Shown here: positions 13,885 to 20,648 of the stretch, piece by piece
How the letters are laid out: each line of letters starts with the position of its first letter
Position numbering within the stretch: the first letter of the stretch is position 1
Made by a program: the position numbers and the translations under genes
The notes under the pieces: generated by a model
The model's input: only the letters and a program-made list of their open reading frames with translations
Told to the model about the DNA's origin: nothing
Database searches by the model: none
Virus record (IMG/VR): IMGVR_UViG_3300009074_000861
Coordinates: 1-28,762 of that record
Length of the DNA stretch: 28,762 nucleotides
Source: a virus
Strand: one strand, 5' to 3'

Positions 13885-14422
13885 TCTAGATATAGCAGCA
13901 CATCAACTTGTTTATGTGCCAAACCGCGCACTTGATACAAGGGCTGCACCGTTTCCTGAAGATAACTCAGAATATCGTCAGGCTGTTAGCAAGCACATGC
14001 AATCAATGTGTGAAAAACATCGTGGGCTAGGGTTGGCTGCAAACCAAGTAGATCTTGATGCTGCCGTGTTTGTAACCCACATCCAAAAAGACATGGTCAC
14101 TTGCTTTAATCCTACCATTCACGAAGTAAGTAATCATAAGGTTTTGATGAGTGAAGGGTGTCTAAGCGATCCTGGTCTATATCTCAAAATCAAACGTCCA
14201 GACATGATTAAAGCAAGCTGGGAAGACGAGGCTGGAGTTCGCTCACAAGCCACACTGTATGGGATGGATTGCCGTGTATTTTTGCACGAATATGATCATC
14301 TCCAAGGAATTCTCTTTACAAATCGTGTCGGAGATGTTAAACTAAAGATGGCACGTAAAAAGCAAGCCCAGCGCATGGAAGATGCTATGCAACGTATTAT
14401 GAAGAATATAGGTGGAGTATGA
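13856..14422 (+). CDS. def: Peptide deformylase
   Basis: The three PDF motifs are intact: G-L-G-L-A-A-N-Q at 57-64, E-G-C-L-S at 100-104 with metal-binding Cys102, and H-E-Y-D-H at 144-148 with the metal-binding histidines and catalytic Glu145. At 188 residues it is slightly longer than bacterial Def (about 168), with an N-terminal extension of roughly 15 residues. It removes the formyl group from nascent proteins. Marine phages, including cyanophages, carry such genes, thought to help translation of phage or host photosystem proteins. It overlaps the sugar dehydrogenase by 29 nt and the next gene by 4 nt (ATGA). Confidence 0.92.
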   Translation: MNNETELQIDLDIAAHQLVYVPNRALDTRAAPFPEDNSEYRQAVSKHMQSMCEKHRGLGLAANQVDLDAAVFVTHIQKDMVTCFNPTIHEVSNHKVLMSEGCLSDPGLYLKIKRPDMIKASWEDEAGVRSQATLYGMDCRVFLHEYDHLQGILFTNRVGDVKLKMARKKQAQRMEDAMQRIMKNIGGV

Positions 14423-14706
14423 CAAAAGCATTACAAGTTGTTGGACATTATTACCGACACAAAGACAAACCATATACAATTGTAGCTGGGGCAGAAGATC
14501 CTGAACAAATAATTGAAAATGGCGATAAATGGGAAGATGTGCGTGATGGACTCTGTCGTTGGTTTATTAATAACGAAGGGTTCACATTTGAGAGCCTAGT
14601 TGTTCGTAGACCTGATTCCAATAAAGATACTAATGATTTATCTGCCGAGATTGAGTTTGTTGACGATGGTATTGTAATGGCCAAGCTACGGGGATATATA
14701 GATTAA
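14419..14706 (+). CDS. Hypothetical protein, 95 aa
   Basis: The start overlaps the deformylase stop (ATGA, with GGTGGAG upstream) and the stop overlaps the queE start (TAATG). The 95-residue product looks like a mixed alpha/beta fold: a Y-Y-R-H-K-D-K-P-Y-T strand region, a Trp-rich central helix (W-E-D-V-R-D-G-L-C-R-W-F) and an acidic C-terminal strand pair. No family is recognised. Coupling to queE hints at a shared transcript rather than a shared role. Confidence 0.65.
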   Translation: MTKALQVVGHYYRHKDKPYTIVAGAEDPEQIIENGDKWEDVRDGLCRWFINNEGFTFESLVVRRPDSNKDTNDLSAEIEFVDDGIVMAKLRGYID

Positions 14707-15620
14707 TGTTCGGGACTAACCAAATTGTAGGCAAGAAATACTTTAAGGATGCGGCAGCGGATCAGATGTTTGTTACATCTATGTTCATGACACTGCAAGG
14801 GGAAGGTCCCTTTCGCGGTGAACCTGCGTTCTTTATACGTCTAGCTAAGTGCAACCTGGACTGCCAGTTTTGCGACACGTTCTTTGATGATGGCGATTGG
14901 TTAACATTCGACCAGATTGAAGAGCGAGTGGAAGAGACTATTGAGCAGTTCTATGTTGATCAAGGCATGGAGCGTCCAGATTGGACAAATTCTACTACGG
15001 AAGAATTAAGCGGCGGGTATGGCATGTCTGCCAGGACCAAATATACCAAGAAGAAAATGGTACTTGTTATGACTGGCGGCGAACCAATGCTGCAAAACAA
15101 TATCAATCCATTCCTTGAGCGCATGGGGCAGATTTTTGCAAAGACACAGATTGAAAGCAACGGCACACAGGCAACTGATATCCCTGCAGGCACAACACTT
15201 GTTTGCTCGCCAAAGTGTTTGGAGAAGAAGAAGGTTGCAGTGCGTTACCTTAAGCCGCGTCCAGAAATCTTGAAGCGAGCAGACTGTTTAAAATTTGTCA
15301 TGGAAGCTGATCCAGACAGCCCATACTCAGACATTCCAGACTGGGCGCATGAGTGGGCTGCTGAAACAGGCAAAGACATCTACATCAGTCCAATGAACGT
15401 TTACAACTCAGTACCACTTGAGAGCAAGAAGCTACGTTTGAATTCAAACAGCACAACACTTGCTGAGCGCAGCACAATTGATGAGATTGTAAGCTTTTGG
15501 GAACCTGATCTACTAGATATGGGTGCAAACCAAGTTAATCACGAGTATGCTGCAAAATTCTGTGTTAAGCATGGATTCATCCTTAATTTACAGATACATT
15601 TATATGCGAGCCTAGCATGA
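14706..15620 (+). CDS. queE: 7-carboxy-7-deazaguanine synthase, radical SAM
   Basis: In 304 residues it has F-M-T-L-Q-G-E-G-P-F-R-G at 27-38, the QueE hallmark, followed by the radical-SAM cluster motif C-N-L-D-C-Q-F-C (C49, C53, C56) and T-G-G-E-P at 123-127. QueE converts 6-carboxytetrahydropterin to 7-carboxy-7-deazaguanine using SAM and a 4Fe-4S cluster. It is longer than E. coli QueE (223) because of inserts near 75-118 and in the C-terminal half. With folE and the queD-like gene it forms the early 7-deazaguanine pathway; metK follows after the micro-ORF array and may supply SAM. The start is coupled to the upstream gene (TAATG). Confidence 0.92.
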   Translation: MFGTNQIVGKKYFKDAAADQMFVTSMFMTLQGEGPFRGEPAFFIRLAKCNLDCQFCDTFFDDGDWLTFDQIEERVEETIEQFYVDQGMERPDWTNSTTEELSGGYGMSARTKYTKKKMVLVMTGGEPMLQNNINPFLERMGQIFAKTQIESNGTQATDIPAGTTLVCSPKCLEKKKVAVRYLKPRPEILKRADCLKFVMEADPDSPYSDIPDWAHEWAAETGKDIYISPMNVYNSVPLESKKLRLNSNSTTLAERSTIDEIVSFWEPDLLDMGANQVNHEYAAKFCVKHGFILNLQIHLYASLA

Positions 15621-15715
15621 TTGTATTCACTGAGCTCAAATTGAAATCATCATTCTGGTCATCAACTCAGGTAATGTATTCGTTTGTCAAAAATGAATGG
15701 AAAATTGATGATTAG
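15617..15715 (+). CDS. Micro-ORF 1 of a tandem family, 32 aa
   Basis: This is the first of five consecutive micro-ORFs between queE and metK. It starts M-I-V-F-T-E-L-K and is 32 residues long. Its ATG overlaps the queE stop (ATGA) and its TAG lies 8 nt inside micro-ORF 2. After the conserved start the sequence is its own (S-S-F-W-S-S). Repeated start sequence and exact tiling argue for translation; function unknown. Confidence 0.65.
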   Translation: MIVFTELKLKSSFWSSTQVMYSFVKNEWKIDD

Positions 15716-15818
15716 ATTCACAGCGCTCAAACTAGAGATAGAATATGAGTTAACACGGCGCCGGGCAATAACACTTCAACGCCGTCGGATACGCAAATCT
15801 TTTCTAAGAAAAATATAA
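15708..15818 (+). CDS. Micro-ORF 2 of a tandem family, 36 aa, basic tail
   Basis: It begins M-I-R-F-T-A-L-K and is 36 residues long. The C-terminal two thirds are very basic (R-R-R-A-I-T-L-Q-R-R-R-I-R-K), which could bind nucleic acid. It overlaps micro-ORF 1 by 8 nt in another frame and abuts micro-ORF 3 with no gap (TAA then ATG). The first 24 nt are closely similar to those of copies 1, 3 and 4. Confidence 0.65.
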   Translation: MIRFTALKLEIEYELTRRRAITLQRRRIRKSFLRKI

Positions 15819-15908
15819 ATGATTATATTCACTGCACTCAAACCAGAAACAGAAATTGCTGCACTGCTTCGTGCGTTAGATTACGAAATAAAAAAGAAGA
15901 TTGATTAA
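15819..15908 (+). CDS. Micro-ORF 3 of a tandem family, 29 aa
   Basis: It begins M-I-I-F-T-A-L-K-P-E and has 29 residues, mostly one predicted amphipathic helix (A-A-L-L-R-A-L-D-Y-E-I-K-K-K-I-D). It starts directly after the stop of copy 2, and AAGAAA shortly upstream may serve as a weak RBS. Eleven nt separate its stop from copy 4. Confidence 0.65.
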   Translation: MIIFTALKPETEIAALLRALDYEIKKKID

Positions 15909-15919
15909 CGCCCGAGCAA

Positions 15920-16012
15920 ATGATTATATTCACGAAACTTAAATTAAACAAAGAAGCCGATGACTGGAGTCGTTTCTTGGCTCATGCAGTAAAGATAAAA
16001 TGGATGAAATAG
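15920..16012 (+). CDS. Micro-ORF 4 of a tandem family, 30 aa
   Basis: It begins M-I-I-F-T-K-L-K-L-N and has 30 residues ending H-A-V-K-I-K-W-M-K. Its first 14 nt are identical to those of copy 3. GAG 5 nt upstream is the only RBS-like signal. The stop TAG at 16010-16012 directly abuts the ATG of copy 5. Confidence 0.65.
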   Translation: MIIFTKLKLNKEADDWSRFLAHAVKIKWMK

Positions 16013-16120
16013 ATGGCCATAGAATTTACAAGGATGATACACTGGTACAGGTTTGAAGTAGAAGCCCTGGTAAAAATCCTTTCCGAGGAGATTGCGGTTG
16101 AAGTGGAAAAGGAAATATGA
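16013..16120 (+). CDS. Micro-ORF 5 of a tandem family, 35 aa, diverged
   Basis: It begins M-A-I-E-F-T-R-M, a diverged form of the M-I-x-F-T-x-L start with one extra residue, and has 35 residues ending in an acidic/basic helix (E-V-E-K-E-I). It is the last of the array. Its stop is followed by GAAAGG and then the metK ATG 14 nt later, so ribosomes passing through the array would be delivered to metK. Confidence 0.6.
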   Translation: MAIEFTRMIHWYRFEVEALVKILSEEIAVEVEKEI

Positions 16121-16133
16121 GAAAGGTTAAATA

Positions 16134-17234
16134 ATGACTAGAAACTATACATTCACATCGGAGAGCGTAAGCCGTGGCCATCCAGATAAAGTTGCCGACC
16201 AAATTTCAGATGCATTACTCGATGAGGCCCTTAAACGTGGGGACCAAACGACGCGATGCGCGATCGAAACGCTTGTTACAACAAATATGGTCACACTTGC
16301 GGGTGAGGTCACTAATTTCAATCTTACAAAGCTCGAGGTCGAGCGAATCGTTCGTAGTGTCGTCGAATCCATCGGATATCCAAGCGGCGGCGGTTTCGAC
16401 TGGGCTACACTCAATGTATACAACGAATTACACGCGCAAAGTGCAGACATTCGATTGGGCACGGATACCTTCGGCGCAGGAGACCAGGGAATCATGTTTG
16501 GTTACGCAAGCAATGAAAACCCTGACTTTATGCCCATGCCTATCTTCCTCGCGCACGGGCTCTTACAAGAGCTTGATGGATTGCGTAACAACGGACATGA
16601 CTGCCTCCTTCCGGATTCTAAAAGCCAGATCTCCGTCGAATATGAAAACGACACTCCCCGGCGGGTCAAGTCTGTCGTTTGCTCACACCAGCACACACAA
16701 GGTTCAATCGATCAAGTCCGTGAAACCATCAGGGGCGCCGCCATGGACTTCGCGCCCCTTGGGCGACTAATTAATAATGACACACAATGGCACATCAACC
16801 CAACAGGAAACTTCGTAATTGGAGGGCCCGACGGTGATGCAGGGCTAACAGGACGTAAAATTATTGTAGACACTTACGGCGGCTGGGCCCCACATGGTGG
16901 CGGCGCGTTTAGCGGCAAGGACCCAACAAAGGTCGATCGTAGCGCAGCATACATGGCACGGTGGTTAGCTAAGAATGTCGTTGCAGATGATATGGCCGAT
17001 TGGTGTCAAATTCAGCTGTCTTATGCTATTGGTGTCAAGGAGCCAATAAGTATATATGTAGACAGTAACGGACACAACAGAACTATCGAAAAGTTCATCT
17101 GTGATAATATAGACCTTACACCTAAGGGCATCATTGATCGTTTCGATTTGTTCAACTTCACTGAGTACAGTGCAAATTGTGTTTACGGCCATTTTGGTAA
17201 CAAACAGGTTCCTTGGGAAAACGTCGGATGGTAA
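16134..17234 (+). CDS. metK: S-adenosylmethionine synthetase
   Basis: The 366 residues cover the whole family (E. coli 384). Landmarks: S-E-S-V-S-R-G-H-P-D-K at 9-19, G-A-G-D-Q-G at 114-119, N-P-T-G-N-F at 222-227, G-G-P-x-x-D-A-G-L-T-G-R-K at 230-242, and G-G-G-A-F-S-G-K-D-P-T-K-V-D-R-S at 255-270. It makes SAM from ATP and methionine, in the cytoplasm. In this phage it could supply QueE or a methyltransferase outside the window. RBS GAAAGG lies before the ATG. By eye the first two thirds use more C-ending codons (TTC, CTC, ATC, GTC, TCC) than neighbouring genes, and the last third looks like the neighbours. That suggests recent acquisition or recombination but was not computed. Confidence 0.95.
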   Translation: MTRNYTFTSESVSRGHPDKVADQISDALLDEALKRGDQTTRCAIETLVTTNMVTLAGEVTNFNLTKLEVERIVRSVVESIGYPSGGGFDWATLNVYNELHAQSADIRLGTDTFGAGDQGIMFGYASNENPDFMPMPIFLAHGLLQELDGLRNNGHDCLLPDSKSQISVEYENDTPRRVKSVVCSHQHTQGSIDQVRETIRGAAMDFAPLGRLINNDTQWHINPTGNFVIGGPDGDAGLTGRKIIVDTYGGWAPHGGGAFSGKDPTKVDRSAAYMARWLAKNVVADDMADWCQIQLSYAIGVKEPISIYVDSNGHNRTIEKFICDNIDLTPKGIIDRFDLFNFTEYSANCVYGHFGNKQVPWENVGW

Positions 17235-17273
17235 CATATGATACTAGACGATTAGATATAACTAGGAGAGATA

Positions 17274-17555
17274 ATGTTTAAGTGGTATAAAAAATGGCGT
17301 GCAGGTAAAATTCAAGATGAAACCATGCGCGAAAAAACAATCGCAGATATAGACGGCGAACCTTGGGTTAAGGTTGTTAACGTACAGTTTGAGGATCCAC
17401 AGAAGCCTAGCACAGGCTTTATGGAGCTCGACTGGAATAAACCCTTTGTTGCAAGTCTGGTCGAGGCTGGCTACAGTGGTCGCACAGATGAAGATGTTGT
17501 TGATATGTGGTTTACAGATCTTTGCAGAGGTGTGACTAAGGAGATACCGGAGTAA
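17274..17555 (+). CDS. Conserved phage hypothetical protein, 93 aa
   Basis: The ATG at 17274 follows TAGGAGAG. The 93-residue product opens with a basic Trp-rich helix (F-K-W-Y-K-K-W-R-A-G-K). It then has G-E-P-W-V-K-V-V, F-M-E-L-D-W-N and D-M-W-F-T-D-L-C-R-G, an arrangement I associate with a small protein common in T4-like marine phages but without known function. No signal or membrane segment. It starts a group of three small genes between metK and pstS. Confidence 0.75.
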   Translation: MFKWYKKWRAGKIQDETMREKTIADIDGEPWVKVVNVQFEDPQKPSTGFMELDWNKPFVASLVEAGYSGRTDEDVVDMWFTDLCRGVTKEIPE

Positions 17556-17560
17556 GGTAA

Positions 17561-17752
17561 ATGTCTCAGCTACCAGAACGTGACTATAATAATTGCACAG
17601 ACTACAGTAAAGAATTAGGGGCAGATTATCGCCGCCTCTACCAACTAAAAGAAGCAGGATCTTCTAAACAAGAGATCCAAGCAGCCAAAGCAAAAATTAA
17701 ATCAGACAAGAGTCGTTTACAGAATGCTGTTAAACGACTGAACAATGGATAA
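17561..17752 (+). CDS. Small basic helical protein, 63 aa
   Basis: The ATG at 17561 has GGAGTAAGG upstream. The 63-residue protein is helical and Lys/Ala/Gln-rich (K-E-A-G-S-S-K-Q-E-I-Q-A-A-K-A-K-I-K) and likely forms a helical hairpin or coiled coil. Its last 8 nt overlap the next gene. No family recognised. Confidence 0.65.
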   Translation: MSQLPERDYNNCTDYSKELGADYRRLYQLKEAGSSKQEIQAAKAKIKSDKSRLQNAVKRLNNG

Positions 17753-17954
17753 ACGAATCATGAGAATCTTCCACACATTCACACAAGCATACACAAACTG
17801 GGACGAGGGCACTGTCTTCGACCAGTTTAATTGTCGCGTCAATACATTTGATATTATGGAGGCAATGGACTTGCTAGAAACGGAAGTTTACCGAGATAGA
17901 GATTTCACATTAGCGGCAGAAATGTTGGGGGACATTAACATTTCTGTTACATAA
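17745..17954 (+). CDS. Hypothetical protein, 69 aa
   Basis: The frame begins 8 nt before the upstream stop and has 69 residues: a short basic start, an aromatic segment (F-H-T-F-T-Q-A-Y-T-N-W), then D-I-M-E-A-M-D-L-L-E-T-E-V-Y-R-D-R-D, a probable amphipathic helix. No family recognised. It is the last gene before the pstS control region. Confidence 0.6.
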   Translation: MDKRIMRIFHTFTQAYTNWDEGTVFDQFNCRVNTFDIMEAMDLLETEVYRDRDFTLAAEMLGDINISVT

Positions 17955-17956
17955 GT

Positions 17957-17990
17957 GTGCTAAACTTAACAAACAAAGATAGACTTTGTT
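17957..17990 (+). promoter_or_regulatory. Candidate pstS promoter with overlapping dyad operator
   Basis: GTGCTA 17957-17962 and TAGACT 17980-17985 are 17 bp apart, a weak sigma70 match that shares T-G-C-T-A-A-A-C with the clamp promoter. A perfect 7-bp dyad (AACAAAG 17972-17978, CTTTGTT 17984-17990, 5-nt spacer) covers the -10, and TTAACAA occurs as a direct repeat at 17966 and 17989. I do not see a canonical Pho box (CTGTCAT repeats). The dyad could be an operator. Confidence 0.5.
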
Positions 17991-18005
17991 AACAAGGATT
18001 TTACA

Positions 18006-18974
18006 ATGAAACTTATTACTACCCTTGCGGCTATTTGTTTGGCCGCAACTCCAGCCTTAGCACGAGATAATGTGCAAGTTGCTGGTTCATCTACCGTTCT
18101 ACCATATGCTAGCATAGTAGCAGAAGCATTTGGTGAGAATTTTGACTTTCCAACACCAGTTATTGAAAGCGGAGGCAGCTCAGCTGGCTTGAAGCGTTTC
18201 TGTGAAGGCGTCGGTGAAAGCACAGTTGACATTGCAAATGCCAGCCGTGCAATGCGGGACAGCGAGCGCGAGGCTTGTGCAGTAAACGGTGTGACTGACA
18301 TCGTTGAAGTGCGTATTGGTTATGATGGTATTGTATTCTCAAGCCAGGTTGATGGATTTAACTTTGCGTTTGACCAAAAGGATATCTACCTTGCACTCAA
18401 TGCTGCATCAACAGCAACAACCTGGAACGAAGTAAACCCAGCATTTCCTGAGCAGGAAATTCTAATGTTTGTGCCAGGCACCAAGCACGGAACACGTGAA
18501 GTGTTTGAAGAGCAGGTTATGCTAGTTGGTTGTGAAATGGTTCATGGTGCACCAGCAGACGATGCAGCAGAAGACGCTTGCATGGACTTGCGTACAGATG
18601 GTCGCAGTGTAGACATCGATGGCGACTACACAGAAACACTTGCTCGTATCAACAGCAACCCAGATGGCATTGGCGTGTTTGGTCTTGCGTTCTACGAGAA
18701 CAACACTGCCAAGCTTCAAGCTGCAACAATGGCAGGTGTATTCCCTACAACTGAAACCATTGCATCAGCAGAGTATCCTGTCAGCCGTCCACTGTTCTTC
18801 TATATCAAGGCAGCGCACGTTGGCGTGATCCCTGGTCTGCATGAATTTGCGCAGTTCTTTGTAGCTGACGAGATTGCTGGTCCAGACGGTCCATTAGCAC
18901 AGTATGGCTTGGTATCAGACCCAGAACTAGCCGAGACACAAGATCGAGTTCTAAATCTTGACATAATGCAATAA
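18006..18974 (+). CDS. pstS: PstS-like periplasmic phosphate-binding protein
   Basis: A Sec signal peptide covers residues 1-19 (M-K-L-I-T-T-L-A-A hydrophobic core, cleavage after A-L-A). The mature protein starts near R-D-N-V-Q-V and has the PstS-type phosphate-site motifs G-S-S-T-V at 27-31 and S-G-G-S-S-A-G at 55-61, then D-I-A-N-A-S-R-A-M where bacterial PstS has S-R. In 322 residues the family is full length. It would bind phosphate in the host periplasm and feed the host PstCAB transporter, raising phosphate supply during infection. pstS is a known auxiliary gene of marine phages, there under host phosphate control. AAGGATTTTACA precedes the ATG, and a terminator hairpin follows the stop. 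Confidence 0.9.
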   Translation: MKLITTLAAICLAATPALARDNVQVAGSSTVLPYASIVAEAFGENFDFPTPVIESGGSSAGLKRFCEGVGESTVDIANASRAMRDSEREACAVNGVTDIVEVRIGYDGIVFSSQVDGFNFAFDQKDIYLALNAASTATTWNEVNPAFPEQEILMFVPGTKHGTREVFEEQVMLVGCEMVHGAPADDAAEDACMDLRTDGRSVDIDGDYTETLARINSNPDGIGVFGLAFYENNTAKLQAATMAGVFPTTETIASAEYPVSRPLFFYIKAAHVGVIPGLHEFAQFFVADEIAGPDGPLAQYGLVSDPELAETQDRVLNLDIMQ

Positions 18975-18978
18975 GGTA

Positions 18979-19007
18979 TTGACAAACAAGCTGAAATCCT
19001 GCATACT
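18979..19007 (+). promoter_or_regulatory. Promoter of the RNase H gene, overlapping a terminator
   Basis: TTGACA 18979-18984 and CATACT 19002-19007 are 17 bp apart. The -10 lies in the left arm of the hairpin at 18995-19025. A transcript starting near 19014 would contain only the right arm and escape termination, while read-through transcripts from pstS would fold the full hairpin. Confidence 0.65.
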
Positions 19008-19030
19008 GTAATGGTATGCAGGATTCTTTT
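18995..19030 (+). terminator. Rho-independent terminator after pstS
   Basis: A perfect 12-bp stem (AATCCTGCATAC 18995-19006, GTATGCAGGATT 19014-19025) with loop TGTAATG is followed by CTTTT. It starts 20 nt after the pstS stop and ends 12 nt before the next ATG. Confidence 0.8.
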
Positions 19031-19041
19031 AAGGACAAATA

Positions 19042-20031
19042 ATGACTTATATTCTAGTAGATGCGGCTAATATGTTTTTCAGAGCTCGACACGTAGTACG
19101 TGGTGACACTGAAACTAAAGTTGGCATGGCAATGCATATTATTTTCTCAAGTATCAATAAATGTTGGCGTGACTTAGATGGCTCCCACGTTGTGGTGTGC
19201 TTTGAGGGTAAAAGCTGGCGTAAAGACTTCTATGCCCCGTATAAAGCACACCGCCGTGAAAAAAGTGCACAAATGTCGCCTGCAGAAGTTGAGGAGGACA
19301 GAGCATTTTTTGATGCATTTGATGCTTTCCGTGAATTCCTACATGAAAAGACTAACGTTACAGTATTGCAGGCACAGGGCTGTGAAGCTGACGACTTTAT
19401 TGCACGTTGGATACAAACACATCCAAATGATGACCATGTTATTGTATCATCAGACAGCGACTTTTATCAGCTTATCAGTGAAAATGTCAAGCAATATAAT
19501 GGTGTATCTAACCAGCTTATGTCAATTGATTCAATTATTGACGACAAAGGCAAGGCAGTAATTGACAAGAAGACAGGCGAACCAAAACAAGTTGGTGATC
19601 CAGAGTGGTTGCTATTTGAAAAGTGTATCCGTGGCGATACTAGCGATAACATCTTCTCTGCATTTCCTGGGGCGCGAAAGGTTGGCACGAAAAACAAGAT
19701 AGGTATGACAGAAGCATTTTCTGATCGTAACGATAAAGGATTTAATTGGAATAACTTTATGCTGCAACGCTGGACAGATCATGATGGCGAAGAGCATGTT
19801 GTGCGTGATGATTATAAACGTAACCAGCATCTTATTGATCTTACCAAACAACCAGACAATATCAAGGCAGTGCTTGACGAGGCAATTGTCGAAGCAGTGC
19901 AAGCAGAGCATAAGCGACAGGTTGGAATACACTTGATGCGTTTCTGTGGCGCGAACAACTTATTTCGTGTTAGCGACAACGCAGATGACCATGCTCGTTA
20001 TCTAGGAGCGAGCTATGCCGAAAAAGCTTAG
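19042..20031 (+). CDS. rnh: T4-type RNase H, FEN-family 5'-3' exonuclease
   Basis: The 329-residue length is close to T4 RNase H (305). FEN/PIN-like acidic sites are visible: D7 (L-V-D-A-A-N), the R-K-x-x-Y-x-x-Y-K-x-x-R helix (K-D-F-Y-A-P-Y-K-A-H-R at 61-71), C-E-A-D-D at 114-118, S-S-D-S-D at 136-140, and R-G-D-T-S-D-N at 197-203. In T4 the enzyme removes RNA primers from lagging-strand fragments. There is an insert with F-P-G-A-R-K-V-G-T-K before the C-terminal helices. RBS AAGGACA precedes the ATG. Its own promoter is embedded in the pstS terminator. The last 17 nt overlap the next gene. Confidence 0.85.
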   Translation: MTYILVDAANMFFRARHVVRGDTETKVGMAMHIIFSSINKCWRDLDGSHVVVCFEGKSWRKDFYAPYKAHRREKSAQMSPAEVEEDRAFFDAFDAFREFLHEKTNVTVLQAQGCEADDFIARWIQTHPNDDHVIVSSDSDFYQLISENVKQYNGVSNQLMSIDSIIDDKGKAVIDKKTGEPKQVGDPEWLLFEKCIRGDTSDNIFSAFPGARKVGTKNKIGMTEAFSDRNDKGFNWNNFMLQRWTDHDGEEHVVRDDYKRNQHLIDLTKQPDNIKAVLDEAIVEAVQAEHKRQVGIHLMRFCGANNLFRVSDNADDHARYLGASYAEKA

Positions 20032-20488
20032 AGCTGTTGAAGTAATTTTAAACCAACTGTGGATCACGTATAATGAGCAAGGCAACAAGTCAGGTACACT
20101 GGCAAAGCAAGAAAACGGATTTACTTGGCTAAAGGCAGATGGGGATAAACTCAATTTACGTGGTAGTGATGCTGTGTTGACCTTTGAGTTTGAGGGGAAG
20201 CCTGAGCTGTCAAGCTGGCACCAACAACATGTTTTTGGATATCCTGTCATTAAAATTGAAACATTCAAAATACAAGAAAAAGACAACCTTCCCTGCTTTA
20301 CCAAAACGCCAAGCAGTAAGGTGTTCTTCGCTGCTGGTTATTACGGCATCAATTTTGAAAACGGCGGTTGGATGGAAAGCTTTTGTCCTAAGCTTGCAAC
20401 CCTACGCAAATATGAGCACATGGGACCATTCAAAACTGAAGTAGACATGCAGATTGCAATCCAAAGAAAAAAACGTAACTATGAGTAA
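20015..20488 (+). CDS. Conserved phage hypothetical protein, 157 aa
   Basis: The ATG at 20015 lies inside the RNase H gene behind TAGGAGCGAGC. The 157-residue protein has S-S-W-H-Q-Q-H-V-F-G-Y-P, then N-L-P-C-F-T-K-T-P-S-S-K-V, A-A-G-Y-Y-G-I-N-F and F-C-P-K-L-A-T-L near the end, a motif set I associate with an uncharacterised protein of T4-like marine phages. No catalytic residues, membrane segment or signal peptide stand out. Its place after RNase H suggests DNA metabolism, but this is context only. Confidence 0.75.
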   Translation: MPKKLRAVEVILNQLWITYNEQGNKSGTLAKQENGFTWLKADGDKLNLRGSDAVLTFEFEGKPELSSWHQQHVFGYPVIKIETFKIQEKDNLPCFTKTPSSKVFFAAGYYGINFENGGWMESFCPKLATLRKYEHMGPFKTEVDMQIAIQRKKRNYE

Positions 20489-20494
20489 TAGAAA

Positions 20495-20596
20495 ATGAAG
20501 AAATATATTGTGATAGGACTATTGATTATAATAGTTGCTACTGTACTATTTGGAGCACCCACTATAGGGTTATTTGAACTAAACTGGACTTGGTAA
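20495..20596 (+). CDS. Single-span small membrane protein, 33 aa
   Basis: The 33-residue frame (ATG 20495, TAA 20594-20596) starts M-K-K-Y and continues with a hydrophobic stretch of about 18 residues (I-V-I-G-L-L-I-I-I-V-A-T-V-L-F), then a short tail ending N-W-T-W. This is a typical small inner-membrane protein. The RBS is weak. Function unknown; small phage membrane proteins can affect lysis or host envelope proteins. Confidence 0.5.
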   Translation: MKKYIVIGLLIIIVATVLFGAPTIGLFELNWTW

Positions 20597-20607
20597 AAAA
20601 TCTCCTT

Positions 20608-20631
20608 TCTAGCTAAATAATTAAAGCTAGA
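20608..20631 (+). promoter_or_regulatory. Hairpin with a late-promoter-like TAAATAA loop
   Basis: TCTAGCT 20608-20614 and AGCTAGA 20625-20631 are inverted repeats around AAATAATTAA. CTAAATAA at 20613-20620 resembles the T4 late promoter TATAAATA. It stands 29 nt before the next ATG. Either a late promoter or a structural element; unproven. Confidence 0.4.
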
Positions 20632-20648
20632 CTTAATTGGAGAATAAT

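Larger units (their letters stand above)
15617..16120 (+). repeat. Array of five micro-ORFs with a conserved start sequence
   Basis: Starts are at 15617, 15708, 15819, 15920 and 16013, that is 91, 111, 101 and 93 nt apart. Copies 1-4 share ATGATT-x-x-ATTCAC at the DNA level and M-I-x-F-T-x-L-K in protein, then diverge; copy 5 is a weaker match. This is the only stretch over 300 nt without a longer gene, and the array fills it. No promoter or terminator is visible inside it. Confidence 0.85.

Noticed and set aside
16174-16770. 198-residue + strand frame inside metK
   Set aside because: Off-frame shadow of metK, with low-quality sequence and no recognised motif.
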